Shown in pieces: positions 31,503 to 42,920 of a DNA stretch of 64,000 nucleotides. A model generated the notes under the pieces. The model was given only the letters and a program-made list of their open reading frames with translations, was not told where the DNA came from and did no database searches. The DNA is taken from NCBI GenBank assembly GCA_943737045.1, contig CALSFV010000221.1:930001-994000 (forward strand), given 5' to 3'. The translations under genes and the position numbers were made by a program. Origin of the DNA: Parapristionchus giblindavisi. Its lineage: Eukaryota; Nematoda; Chromadorea; Rhabditida; Diplogasteridae. Position 1 is the stretch's first letter. Every line of letters begins with the position of its first letter.

Positions 31503-34500
31503 ATGCGTTTGGAACGACGCCGACGTGGCCAGAAGATCGTTACCGTTGGTCCCTCAACGATAGTCAAAGAGATTCTAATGGAAGATACTTGTGATGTATT
31601 TTGTATATTTGATTTCATGAAAATGGATGACGTTAAAAAGGTAAGCAAACACAGGTTTTGTTTTCTATTTGTTATTTTCGTTTATATAGAATTTGTTTAG
31701 AAAGCAGAGCAATTTGGAGCTGACGCTTTGACCCGAGAGGATAAATATGGATTAGATGACTATTTCGTACCATATTCACTCGATAAAAGGAAGAGATGGT
31801 GTATTCCAGATATGATTGGAGACGATATTGAAGAACTTCAAGTACGTATCAGTTCTGACCCTGATTGTTTTTGCATAATATAGCAAATTTGCCCTCAAAT
31901 TGACTAAAAACAGAGAATATTTCCTAATAAATGCAAAATTTAACTTCGTAATCGAAATAGGATATATAAATATAAATATGATATCACAACAGGATCCTCG
32001 AATACAACTTCGTGTTTCTATATCTCTTCACAAACACGATAGGAATATCAAACCTTTGAATCAGGATGAAAGAGCAGCAGCGTACGTTCACATTCGATTT
32101 CAGTCCAGAAAATAATATCCATCAAGATTACATGATTCCATCTATTATAGAATTACAAAAGTTTTGCACACACCGCGCCAAATCCCGAATATAGTAAACT
32201 TCTCCACCGTTGAGAAAAACGCACTCCAAATTTTCGGAAGGTTTTTTCGAACGTTTTTTCAATGCATATAATTTTATTTTTATTGAAAGTTCTGTGAAAT
32301 GATGAGGAAACGCCATAAAATTCGATAAAACTAGAGAAAATGGTATGTCGCGCGAAGAAGTGGGCGGAGTCTGAATATTGCGCGGCAAACCGCGGAATTT
32401 GTATTGTTCGGACAGTTTTAATTCTATAATATTTTTCATAATGTTGTCATTGAAATCAGTGAATATTAAAAAAGGAATTGATATATCGTTATTAGCGATA
32501 AATGCATTGCAGTGTTTCGTATCATGATGTATCCCGTGATGGCAAAACAATCATTCATCGTGAATCAAAAACTGAAAACGGAGCAAGATTGCAGAACCTT
32601 GAGAAACCGTAAGTGAGTGGATGAAATGTTACACTATCGATGTAAAAGAAGTATAATTGCGAAGTATAAATAAGATATTATTAGAAACTTGTTATGGGTT
32701 TTTTTTCTTTTTTTAGGAAGGGTAATGGACCTAGAAAGAAGAAGGGGAAGGCTCGACGAACAAAAATTCGTGAGAGATGGACGGATAACGGTGATACTTG
32801 TCTTGATATTGAAGAAGATAAGCAATATCAAGTGAGTTGGAATTTGTTTTACACCGAATTTCGAATATCTTTCATAACACTTTTTGGGATCTTTTAACAT
32901 TTTTTGGGTTTTTTTCTGTTTCTTTTTGGGTCAACTTTTTCCTTTGCAGAAGATTCATATTCATTATTTCTCAACAGTTATGACGAATAACATTTCATTG
33001 TACAACAGGAGTAGACGCCCTACCAACAAGTAGGCATCAATATAAATTATAATATATCTCTCTTGTTTACTTTTGCAGAACTGAAGAAGTTGCTCGCCCT
33101 CAAAGAAAGAATAAGAAAAAGGACAATAAGTATAACGACTATGATGATATCTATTATTTGGAAGAACCATCCTGTTCTTCTCCAGTCATTGATAATCAAG
33201 ATACTACTGTAGATCGCCTAATCGATAACAATATCTTCGACTTTATTGTGGCTAAACCTGTGAAAAAGAAGAGAAATCCCAAAATGAAGTTTGTGAAGTT
33301 TAACGATGACGTCATGAAATTTTCATCTTCTCTTTCTATTCCATCAACTTCTTCAGGATATCAAACACATTCTGATTCAGAAATAGAAGACGATATCGTT
33401 ATTATCAGAGATACCGTATCTCCCCCTATTACCGTAACCCCTCTACCTATTATGTTTACTACGGTAGATGATTTCACAATTGATCTACCATCACTTCCTG
33501 TCTATCCTCAATCTTGGTTCATTCATAAGAAGAACACAAAGAAATTGATTGGAAGACAACTGCAAACTTGTGTTGTTGTCAAGAAATTCAATGATATTCA
33601 ATTGTTCACGGTTGCAAGGTATTCTTTCAATTTTTCGGAAGAATAATCTTTATTTCCGATAATTTGATCAGAAAGCGAGAGAGTGCTAGAATATTCAGTT
33701 CGAGGTTATTGTATGTTAATTATAATAGATATAAATTTAAGAATGTCCATCCATTTGGTCAACTTTACTTTTGTTATAAAAATCCTGTCAACTTCGTATC
33801 TCCCTCACTGCCAGCTTATCAGTTTTCAGATGCATGCAGTGCGATTACGAACATCAACGAATTCGTATCCCACCATCCACTGATCTACCGAAATGCAAAT
33901 CAATCAATAATCTCCCTGAGCACTGCGAGATCTGTTTCGAAGTAATCGATATGAAATCAGTGAATCAAGTAAGGTTCAAATGTAGTACCTTTTAATCTCT
34001 TAAAAGATCGAAAATATAAATTATAATAAATACAAATTTAAGAATTTCCATCCATTTGGTCTATCTTGTGGTCATATATTTTGTACAGGATGTTGGATCT
34101 CTCATATTTCTACTTCAATCGGAAATAACCGTTACCCAGCTCCTTGCATGGTGAGTTGTTTTCTATCGATATTTTGATGAAAATTATTTCAATAATCTAA
34201 CGGAAATTCCAGAAACTAAGCAAACAAAAAATTAAATACTCCTACGCACAGGTCCCAGACTGTGATTCGACCCTTTCATTCCCATCTGCATCGGCCATTC
34301 TCTCATCATCTTCATTACTAACATATCTCATAGGATTGAATGAGGATTTGACTGAGAAACAAGAAATTATCGTCTGTCCTGAATGCAAACAACTTCATTC
34401 TCTTACGAGGTAGGTGTTCAATAGGATCTCATTTGATTTGATAATAACGATTATGAAATAGTGAATCAGAATGCTGTCAGTTTATGGATAAAAGATTTCA

Positions 34501-35566
34501 GAAAATACAAAATACAAAATAATTTTGGCCAGTATTGCACAAAAGTTATGAAAACCACATTTCCGATTTCAGAAATCGTTCAATTCTATGTTCGTGTGGT
34601 ATATCAATCTGTACAATTTGTTCATCAATCAATCATCGACCTCTTTCTTGTGATACTTTCCAACAGTATTGCTTATACGTGAAACATAGAGGTACTTCAA
34701 TTTTAATTACGATAGAACAAAAGTAAGAAGTTGACTATCTGACAAAATGAAAAATGGACTATCATTATTGAAATCGTTTGATTGAGGATTACTTTCTCTA
34801 AAGTCGCTAACAACTTCAATTCATGTGATTCGAAATCTTCTCCAATGTAGAACTTGCTCTAATTTCATGCAGAGGGACAAAGGGTATGTCCCATTCCAAT
34901 CAATTAAAATATTGTGGTCAATTTAGTTGCAATCATATGATATGTCCTTGTGGTTTCGAGTTCTGCTTCAACTGTGGAAAGAGATGGTCCTCGGAGCATT
35001 ACTATTGCCGTAAAGATAAAACAAAGGTTTTAATGTTTTTTTTTGCTTTTCATTTGATCGAAAAACCACTCCGCCGAAAAAAAAACATAAAATGCATTGA
35101 TTCGATTTTGTTTCAGAAAGTAGCATTAATGGATGTTTTTGCATCAAAGAATTGTTCCCATCTACCACCATCTCTTCTCACTTATTCCATTGAAGCTCGA
35201 TCGTTTTTGATTGAGAATGCACGAGATTTAACTAAAAGAATATCAAAACTCCCTGTCAAGGAGAAATTGAAGATGCAGAAAATATTCATAACGGTGAGCT
35301 ATTTTTCACTTTTTTTATGAAATTGAGTCAAAATAGAATTTTAGTTATCACTGTATGAAGAAATCAATTATCTTCATTCACGAAAGGATAAATATTCAAT
35401 GGTTATTGCACAGAAGATTCGATTTGTTCTTTTAAGATACTTCAATACAAAGTAAGAATATAGTTAATCGATCTATTATAAACACTGCTTTTATAGGGAT
35501 AAGAATTTGAAAGAGAAAAATCGAATTATAGAAAAGTTCTATGAATCAATCGCTTTTAATTGTTAA
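31503..35566 (+). CDS. RBR E3 ubiquitin ligase, gene C (16 exons, 757 aa)
   Basis: Exons: 31503-31640, 31701-31841, 31993-32081, 32513-32608, 32717-32831, 32950-33029, 33079-33618, 33830-33968, 34043-34150, 34252-34409, 34573-34691, 34787-34883, 34927-35026, 35117-35293, 35345-35451, 35497-35566; total 2274 nt, frame intact. RING1 begins at C432 (CEIC, CGHIFCTGCW, CMVPDC). The IBR has CPEC and CGISICTIC...H...C. RING2 is CRTC...GCNHMICPCGFEFCFNC with catalytic Cys 608 and His 610, and lacks the usual Pro of the first CPxC. Exon 6 is shorter than in D-F. Exon 12 is the most diverged of the six and uses a weak ATTGAG acceptor, but keeps the exact 97-nt length and frame. Intron 7 contains a dead copy of the exon 9 start. 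AATAAA is at 35630. It sits tail to tail with gene D. Confidence 0.9.
32146..32430. mobile_element. MITE-like repeat in intron 3 of gene C
   Basis: Ends TATTATAGAATTAC and AATTCTATAATA form a short terminal inverted repeat. The first half matches 840-1000 in inverted orientation. It includes a GC-richer part (GTCGCGCGAAGAAGTGGGCGG). It accounts for most of this 431-bp intron. Confidence 0.7.
33700..33765 (+). pseudogene. Dead partial copy of exon 9 inside intron 7 of gene C
   Basis: TTATAATAGATATAAATTTAAG then AATGTCCATCCATTTGGTC nearly repeats the end of intron 8 and the start of exon 9 at 34019-34061. The copy then runs off into CAACTTTACTTTTG instead of the Cys-Gly-His codons of RING1. 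It is a truncated exon duplicate that should not be spliced in, although its AAATTTAAG acceptor is preserved. Confidence 0.75.
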
Positions 35567-36551
35567 ATTATCTATTTTACTAGTCTTTGCTAGTTGTTGT
35601 TTGTTTGTTTTTCCAATTAATTCATCAGCAATAAAGAAAGATTAACAATCAACAATTTTTGATGTGCATAAAATAAAATGATTACGTGATGAATATGCTA
35701 ATATACTACTCCAAAGTCTATTAGCATATGCACTCTAGCTTATACATTTGCGTATGACCCATTTCCCTATTCGTTAAGGACACGTGATCATAGTTGACGT
35801 GTTGTGTATAATATGTATATTGGGCATTCCTTCATTCTTATTCTTATTCTTGTTCTTTCCACAGCAAGTTATGATAGTTCGTGTATCTCTATTAAAGTGG
35901 TCTTCATTCTCTACATCTGCTGTGTCAATACATAACAGTTATTGATCCGTTTCTCAGATAAGAATTAAAGAAGGAAGCCCTCGAATTTCTATGCAAATGC
36001 CTCAAGCAAACAGGGGATCAGTGATATGCAAGAAATTAGCATAGACATGCATCTATCCCTTGACCTAGTTAGCGTAACATCGCGCGTTCGAAACCTATAG
36101 CCGAATTTTCCTATTTTCAAAATGTTGTCACTTTGCCTGCACCATCAAGCATGATTCATTCATGATTCTCGCGATCAATATGATAGCATAAAATAATTTA
36201 TGTATAGCATGAAGAATATCTTTTTGTGTCTTCACAGTTTGTTAACGAAACTAATCGTGGGACTCCACCTTTAAATCGTTTATTATCATATATCGAATAC
36301 AACCATATTTATTGTGTTGTGTTATAACAATCAAACTATAAATAATTAACAATTTCAATGAGAAAAAAAGTGGCGAATGATAAACAATCAATGAACAGGT
36401 AAGGCACGTTTTAAATGATTTTTCATCTTTCCTTTCACGATAATTTATTTTTTACATAATTACAATCCGTGAATATTTTCTACAACTAGATGAACATAGT
36501 CCAAATTAGAAATAATCAAACAACTAAACTTTCAAAACTAATAATGATAAT
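35567..36551. other. Convergent spacer between genes C and D
   Basis: This holds the gene C polyadenylation signal at 35630, then AT-rich DNA. A copy of repeat family R is at about 36140-36280 (inverted). The 3'-flanking block shared by genes D, E and F is at about 36386-36445. No ORF of interest. Confidence 0.6.
36386..36445 (-). promoter_or_regulatory. Conserved 3'-flanking block of gene D
   Basis: A block around CAATCAATGAACAGGTAAGG and TTTTTCATCTTTCCTTTCA recurs at about 43999-44058 (gene E) and 54709-54768 (gene F), 105-170 bp past each stop codon. It is less diverged than the DNA next to it. It may be 3'-UTR; the role is unknown. Confidence 0.5.
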
Positions 36552-39500
36552 TTAACAATTAAAAGCGATTGATTCATAGAACTTTTCAATAATTCGATTC
36601 TTCTCTTTCAAATTCTTATCCCTATAAAAGCATTGTTTATAATAGATCGAGTAACTATATTCTTACTTTGTATTGAAGTATCTTAAAAGAACAAATCGAA
36701 TCTTCTGTGCAATAACCATTGAATATTTATCCTTTCGCGAATGAAGATAATTGATTTCTTCATACAGTGATAACTGAAATTTTATTTTATCTCAATTTCA
36801 TAAAAAAATAAGAATAATTCACCATTGTGAATAATTTCTGCATCTTGAATCTCTCCTTAACAGGGAGACCCGAGATTCGTTTAGTTAAATCTCGGGCATT
36901 TTCAATCAAAAATGATCGAGCTTCAATAGAATAAGTAAGAAGAGTTGGTGTTAGATGGGACCAATTCTTTGATGCAGAAACATCCATTAATGCTACCTTC
37001 TGAAAAAAATAATTAATAACATCATCAATCAAAGAATAATCATCGTAATAATATTCAAAATTGAGCGTACCTTGGTAAGATCTGTATCACAATCATAGTG
37101 TTTATATGTCCATCTTTTTCCACACATGAAACAGAAATCGAAATCGCATAAACAAGTCATATAATTGCAACTGAAGATTTGATTTCATTTACAGTATTCT
37201 CTTGATTTTGAAGTACAAAACGACGGCTCAACATATAAACTCTCAAAAAAGTTATGCCCTCTAGCTTGTCTGGCCAGAAAAATGTCCTACACAAGACTAC
37301 TATGTATTGTAAGTTACCCAAAACTCCTCTGCATTAAGGTTTGACACTTAGGACATTGGACAACATTTCTAACGACAGGAGATGAAGTTGAGAGAAAATT
37401 GATTGAAATGAAACCTGAAAAAGACCCATCATTATTATATTAGTTGGAATGTTTTAAAAGAATACTAAGAGTACGATCGTATGAATGAACACTTTAATAA
37501 TCAGAAGTATTGAGTAAATGACTCGATAATAAAAAAGATACTCACCACTGTCCTTCATGTATTTATTGTATTGTTGGAAAGCATCACAAGAAAGAGGTCG
37601 ATGATTGATTGATGAACAAATTGTACAGATTGATGTACCACATGAACACAAAAGGGTACGGTCACTGAAAATAATCGCATACGGAAATATTTTACTATGA
37701 TAATTCCCTTAAAAAACTTCCTTAAAAATGAAAAAAAAAACCCTCAGCAATCAAAGATATTCTTAAGAATTAGAAATATTCTCTGTATTACTTACCTCGT
37801 AAGAGAATGAAGTTGTTTGCATTCAGGACAAACGATAATTTCTTGTTTCTCGATCAAATCCTCATTCAATCCTTCGAGATATGTTAGTAATGAAGACGAT
37901 GAGATAATGGCAGATGCAGATGGGAATGAAAGGGTTGAATCACAGTCTGTTACCTGTAATTAAATTAATAATATACATTTGCATGACGTGTGCACATCCA
38001 CTCCATCTCACTCACTGCAAAATGAACGTGGACGTGCGCTCGACTCGCAAAAAATACCGCATAAACTTTTTTTGTTCGTTTTAATTTTGTCGCAAAAACA
38101 ACTCACCATGCAAGGAGTTGGATAATGTTTGTTTCTGATGGATGTAGAGATATGAGAGATCCAACATCCTGTACAGAAGATATGACCACACGATAGACCA
38201 AATGGATGAACATTCTTAAATTTATATCTATGATAATTATTATTTAATAATCTCGATAATTCAATAGCTTTACAGGGACGGAATTTGAACGTTACCTGAT
38301 TGACAGATTTCATATCGATTACTTCGTAACATATCTCGCAGTACTCAGGGAGATTATTGATTGGTTTACATTTCGGTAGATCAATATATGGTGGGATACG
38401 AACTTGTCCATGTTCGTAATCACAGTGCATGCATCTAAAAAAATGAAAAATAACTTCAAAAAAGAGTATATTTTATGTTATGAATAAATGTTCTTACTTC
38501 TCAACAATACAAAGTTGGATCGGGCTATCCATCTTAGCTACAACACAAGTTTGTAGTTGTTTTCCAACCAATTCCTTTGTGTTCTTCTTATGAATGAACC
38601 AAGATTGAGGATAGACAGGAAGTGATGGTAGATCAATTGTGATTTTATCAACCGTAGTAAACATAATAGGTAGAGGGGTTACGGTAATAGGGGAAGATAC
38701 GGTATCTCTGATAATAACGATATCGTCTTCTATCTCTGAATCAGAATGGGATTGATATCCTGAAGAAGTTGAAGGAATAGAAAGAGAAGATGAAGATTTG
38801 ATGACGTCATCGTTGAACTTCACAAACTTCTTCTTTGGATTTCTCTTCTTTTTCTCAGGTTTAGCAACAATAAAATCGAAGATATTGTTATCGATTAGGT
38901 GGTCAACAGGATAATCTTGATCGTCAATGAGTGGGGAATCACAGAGTGATTCATCCAAATAATATATATCATCATAGTCAATATACTTATTGTCCTTTTT
39001 CATATTCTTTCTTTGATGGTTTGAAGGCTTTTCTGATCTGCAAAAAAAAATCTTCACTCGTCATTTGTTGTTAATTTTACTGCAAATAATGTATTAATGT
39101 ATGAATATGTTTTTGCTTTCCTTCCATCTCTCATTCATTTATTTTTTGATACACAAATGCATATCTTTTGCTGTGTGATTAAAGGTGGTGTCCCACGAAT
39201 ATTTTCGTGAACAAACTGTGAAGACAGAAAGGTAGCAAAAGTGATTCAACATACAGTACACTATTTATTTTATGCTGATTTAGCTTATTGATCACTAGAA
39301 ACATCAATGATCCATCACTCAGGTGTTTGAATCCATGCATGATCCAAGTAAAATTCGTGCAATTAGTGGCATGATCATGCATGGAATATACTCGAATCAT
39401 GCATGGATTATCCGTGATCATGCATGGATTCTGTCATTCCATGCATGATCACGGAAAATTCGTGCATGATCACGGAACATCTATGCATGATCACAAACGA

Positions 39501-41461
39501 TGGATATTCCATGCATGATCATGCATGGAATGTCGAATCATGCATGATTATACTTGTATTCGTGATCATGCAAGGATTTCAACACCAGAGCAGGCACGGT
39601 TCAGGGAAGGGCGCGCTTTTTGAAAATTGAGGAAATTCGGCAATAGGTTTCGAACTTGCGTCAAACGGGTAACGAGTCTGAACGTTTGCCACTGCGCTAT
39701 GGGACAGTTGAGTGGCTGCGCTAACTCTTCGCATATCACTTTGCATTCGCACAATTGTGAAGAGGGGTGTAGTGATTTATATGAACATTCGCGGGCCACC
39801 ATCTTTAAATAAATTAAAAGTAAAGAAACAATTAATTTCTCACTCATCATTCCAATCATTATTATAATCATCATCATCATCATCATCATGTGATTCTTGT
39901 CGTTTCTTCTTTACACTTTTATTATACAACGAAATTTTGTTCGTCATTTCCGTTGCGAAATACTGGATGTGAATCTTCTACAATTGAAACGAATGAAACG
40001 TCTTATCACTTTTTTTTTCTTTTTTTAAAATATAACTAGAGTGCCTCCATTAACAGTCAAAACCTTTTTATGTTATGCAAATTAAGATTACAACAAACGA
40101 TAAGTAAATTATACCTGATATTCTTCATCATACTCAAGTTCTAAATATGTGCCTTCAATACACCATCGTTCTTTTCTCTTTCTACGACGTTTCTTTCCCT
40201 TTTCTTTCCTAGGAGCATAGCCTTCACTGCAAATGTTATGTTTCTACTGTATCTATCTATGATTTCATTTAAAAGTACATCCCGAGATAATCTGAAACTC
40301 TGACAATTCTATCTCGCTTTATTTGCCTACGAGAGAGCGTTAGAGTAAAACCATCTCGGTTGTGGCGTAATCAGAAAGATTCATTGAAAATATTTTTTTT
40401 TTAAATAATAAAATATGTGACTTACGGTTTCTCTAGATTCTTCAACCTTGATCCTCTATCTGTTTTTGATTCACGATGAATGATTGTTTTACCATCACGG
40501 GAAACATCATGATACGAAATACTGCAAACATATCTAACTTATTTATTATGGTTACGCTTGTTTTCTATTGTCCGTATAAATCTACTTCCACATGAAAAAA
40601 AAGAACAGAACGCGTGTAAAAAAGTAACACTCAAACCAAATATTTCGCCTACACTGTCTTAATCTCTATCACAACTCAACTTCTTCACACCTAACTCGCC
40701 TGATTTTCGCCGCACAGATTTGATATTTATCGAACGATGCAAAACAATAGATAGTCATTGTGGCTACTGTTGTACAAATAATTAAAGTGATTTTAAAACA
40801 GTCATGGTATTTTTAGAGTATTTAATTGAATACAAAACGCACGTAGCTGCTCGTTGTCCTTCGCTCAGTGGTTTGAGACTTCTGTCGTGTTTATGAACAG
40901 AAGCGGATACGCGAAGTTTTAGTCGAGGATCCTAAAATACAATTTTATTAATCATAAAACAGGTCCTTAAATTTCCTTTTTTATCGAAAAATACAGTAAC
41001 CCATACTATCTATTTTCGTTTAGCGAACAAATCAACGGGAGTGCAGTAAACTGTCGACAAGTCTTTCGATCACTTTAAAGGACAATAAATAGAGTACTTG
41101 AAGCTCTTCAATATCGTCTCCAATCATATCTGGAATATGCCATCTCTTCTTTTTATCGAGTGAATATGGCACGAAATAGTCCAATCCATATTTATCCTTT
41201 TTCGTCAAAGCATCTGCACCAAATTGTTCGGCTCTCTGAAGCAATTCATAACAAAAATTATTCAAAATTCGAAATTCAACAAAATTCAAAGCAATGAAGA
41301 AATAAGAATGAAATAGTGATTACCTTCTCAAGTTCATCCATAGTCAACCAATGGTGACGACAAAACATTTCGCAGGAATCTTCGTCTAGAATCTCTTTGA
41401 CTATCGTTGAGGGACCAACGTTGACGGCCTTCTGACCATGTCGACGACGGTCCAAACGCAT
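36552..41461 (-). CDS. RBR E3-like protein, gene D (16 exons, 773 aa), His-to-Tyr at the RING2 active site
   Basis: Exons in transcript order: 41461-41324, 41235-41098, 40931-40843, 40521-40426, 40226-40115, 39977-39844, 39037-38498, 38434-38296, 38214-38107, 37953-37796, 37664-37546, 37414-37318, 37170-37071, 36999-36823, 36773-36667, 36621-36552; total 2322 nt, frame intact. RING1 begins at C448 (CEIC, CGHIFCTGCW, CMVTDC). The IBR has CPEC and [13 protein letters not shown]2 has CPKC, then GCNYMTCLCDFDFCFMC. The catalytic Cys 624 is kept, but residue 626 is Tyr where the other five have His. Exon 6 encodes a six-Asp run from a GAT repeat. Exon 2 lacks one Asp codon found in relatives. Intron 6 carries repeat R, a CATGCATGATCA array and a tRNA-like element. 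The ATG follows TTTAG by 2 nt. Activity may be weakened, changed or lost. Confidence 0.9.
39184..39313. repeat. Interspersed repeat family R in intron 6 of gene D
   Basis: The landmarks CCACGAATATTTTCGTG, ACAAACTGTGAAGACAGAAAG and CTATTTATTTTATGC recur at about 58352-58485 (intron 5 of gene F). Diverged inverted copies lie at about 36140-36280 and 30915-31045, and a start-only copy at about 51580. The copies here and at 58352 are followed by the same tRNA-like sequence, so the two may be one element. Confidence 0.7.
39335..39585. repeat. CATGCATGATCA palindrome array
   Basis: About a dozen copies of TGCATGATC or its complement GATCATGCA occur in 250 bp, alternating in orientation and separated by 8-20 bp of AT-rich DNA. 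Several are joined as TGATCATGCATGGA. The array is not a simple tandem repeat, because spacer length and orientation vary. Each unit combines palindromic TGATCA and ATGCAT. Confidence 0.85.
39640..39720 (-). repeat. tRNA-derived element or tRNA pseudogene
   Basis: On the minus strand TAGCGCAGTGG fits a tRNA A box and AGTTCGAAACC fits a B box, about 40 bp apart, near normal tRNA spacing. The acceptor stem does not pair well and the anticodon arm is poor, so it is not a functional tRNA. A more decayed copy is at about 58530-58605. Both follow CGCGCTTTTTTGAAAATTGAGG-like DNA. Confidence 0.6.
40272..40372. repeat. Palindromic MITE family 1 copy in intron 4 of gene D
   Basis: CTATCTCGCTTTATTTGCC and ACGAGAGAGCG mirror each other. 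The outer ends CATCCCGAGATAA and CATCTCGG match other family members such as 50953-51068. Confidence 0.7.
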
Positions 41462-41784
41462 GGCTAAAGTAATGATGTTTTATAGTAAATTGGAAAATTG
41501 AGATTTATGGTCAGTCATTCTATGCGACGGATGAAAATCTGTGCTCAAAACGGAGAATGTACATAGGGCGGAGAGGAAAGTGAGAGCTATATAAATTATA
41601 CAAATCAAAACAGATTATCGATCTAAAGAAGTGCATTATCATTATTGCGTGTTTCATTGTGTATTTCATTAATAAGTATAAATATTATATTATTATAATT
41701 ATCGAAACAAGATCACACAAAGGACAATATGATTTTATCTATTGTGACGATATAAAGATGATAGGTGAAGAAGAACCAACATAA

Positions 41785-41897
41785 AGAGAGCGTAACCTTT
41801 CTCAATGATCTCTTCGACGCGCAATGCGCTCTCGTTGTTAGAGAACAGAGAGATAGTGCGTACAATGTAGAAACCATTGAGAGAGGTAACGCTCCCT
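41785..41897. mobile_element. Palindromic MITE family 4
   Basis: AGAGAGCGTAACCTTTCTCA and TGAGAGAGGTAACGCTCCCT are terminal inverted repeats. The middle reads TCTCTTCGACGCGCAATGCG, CTCTCGTTGTTAGAGAACAG. A second copy at 53175-53293 is bounded by TTTAAAGGGA and TCCCTTTAAA. Confidence 0.8.
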
Positions 41898-42679
41898 ATA
41901 ACGTGAGATTAAACAAACAACTGATCATAAAGATTTACAGAGGAAATAGTGAAATAGAGACAGAGTGAAATAGTAAAAGGAATAGTGAAATAGTGACAGA
42001 GGAAATAGGAAATTGTGAACGAATGATTAATAAATTTCGAATGATTGACGCTTGCAAAACTCTTCCGAAAAATTGCCAAATAACGATTAAGAAGACATTT
42101 TGCAGGGTATGACAAACAGAAAAAATTGAAAGCGATGATTGTGACTTCCTGATAACCATAATAACCATTGTGTGTACTTGCGAAACTCTCCACTTATGTT
42201 TATTATTAATATTACGAGCCGTTTGCTCCACTAACAAGGCGGTGCTCAATGTTCTGCAAGTTTGAAAAAGGGAAAGAAAGAATGGAAAACAGAGTAAAAG
42301 ATAGACGGAGAGAGAGAGATAGATACCGCGCTCGACATGTTTTAACATGAAAATTGTTCACGTCAACAGAGAGAAGGTGAAGTGGTCACCAAACACGATC
42401 ACCGTTAATCTATTGTCATAATATTCAAAACTTAAAACTAAATCAAGATATGTGACTGGACAATCAATTTTATTTTCTAATGTGACGATATAAAGATGAT
42501 TAGAGAAAAAGAACAAACAAAACAGGGATTGAATAGATTCCAGAAGATGATTTACAGAATAAAAAATAGTGAAAGAATGATTAGTAAGACTGGAGGATAT
42601 GGAAAACAAATACGATTTTATAGTTATACATGAGGGTCATAAGGTACTGACAACCATAAAAGAAAACTGTGATAACAAA

Positions 42680-42920
42680 CACTTGCGAAACTCTTCCTAA
42701 AAAATTGTGAAATATTGATTAAGAAGACATTTTGCAGGGAAAAACAAACAAAGGAGAATTGAGAGCGATAAGTGACATCCTGATAAACATAATAATAAAC
42801 TGTGCACACTTGCGAAACTGTCCCCTTCTATGTTTTGAGAGAGAAAAGTGAAATATTGCACAACATGGTATGGATGACTCATATTTAGAGAGTAGACAAC
42901 AATGAGAGAATTAGAGAAGA
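42680..42920 (-). promoter_or_regulatory. Conserved upstream block of gene D
   Basis: The block includes TTGCGAAACT, TATGTTTTGAGAGAGAA, TGAAATATTGCACAACAT and AGAGTAGACAACAATGAGA. Equivalent blocks lie upstream of gene E (53597-53850) and, shortened, gene F (60785-60910). It was inherited with the gene duplication and is better conserved than the DNA around it. It could be a promoter element or an upstream non-coding exon; no frame is shared. Confidence 0.5.

Noticed and set aside
34461..34726. Frames overlapping exon 11 of gene C
   Set aside because: These are other-frame or unspliced readings of the exon. The real frame is set by the splice sites and by the paralogues.
39335..39585. CRISPR-like array
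   Set aside because: Units alternate in orientation, spacers are irregular and the genome is eukaryotic.
36552..41461. Gene D as a pseudogene
   Set aside because: The Tyr substitution affects one residue only. All 16 exons, splice sites and the frame are intact, so it is kept as a gene with an unusual active site.
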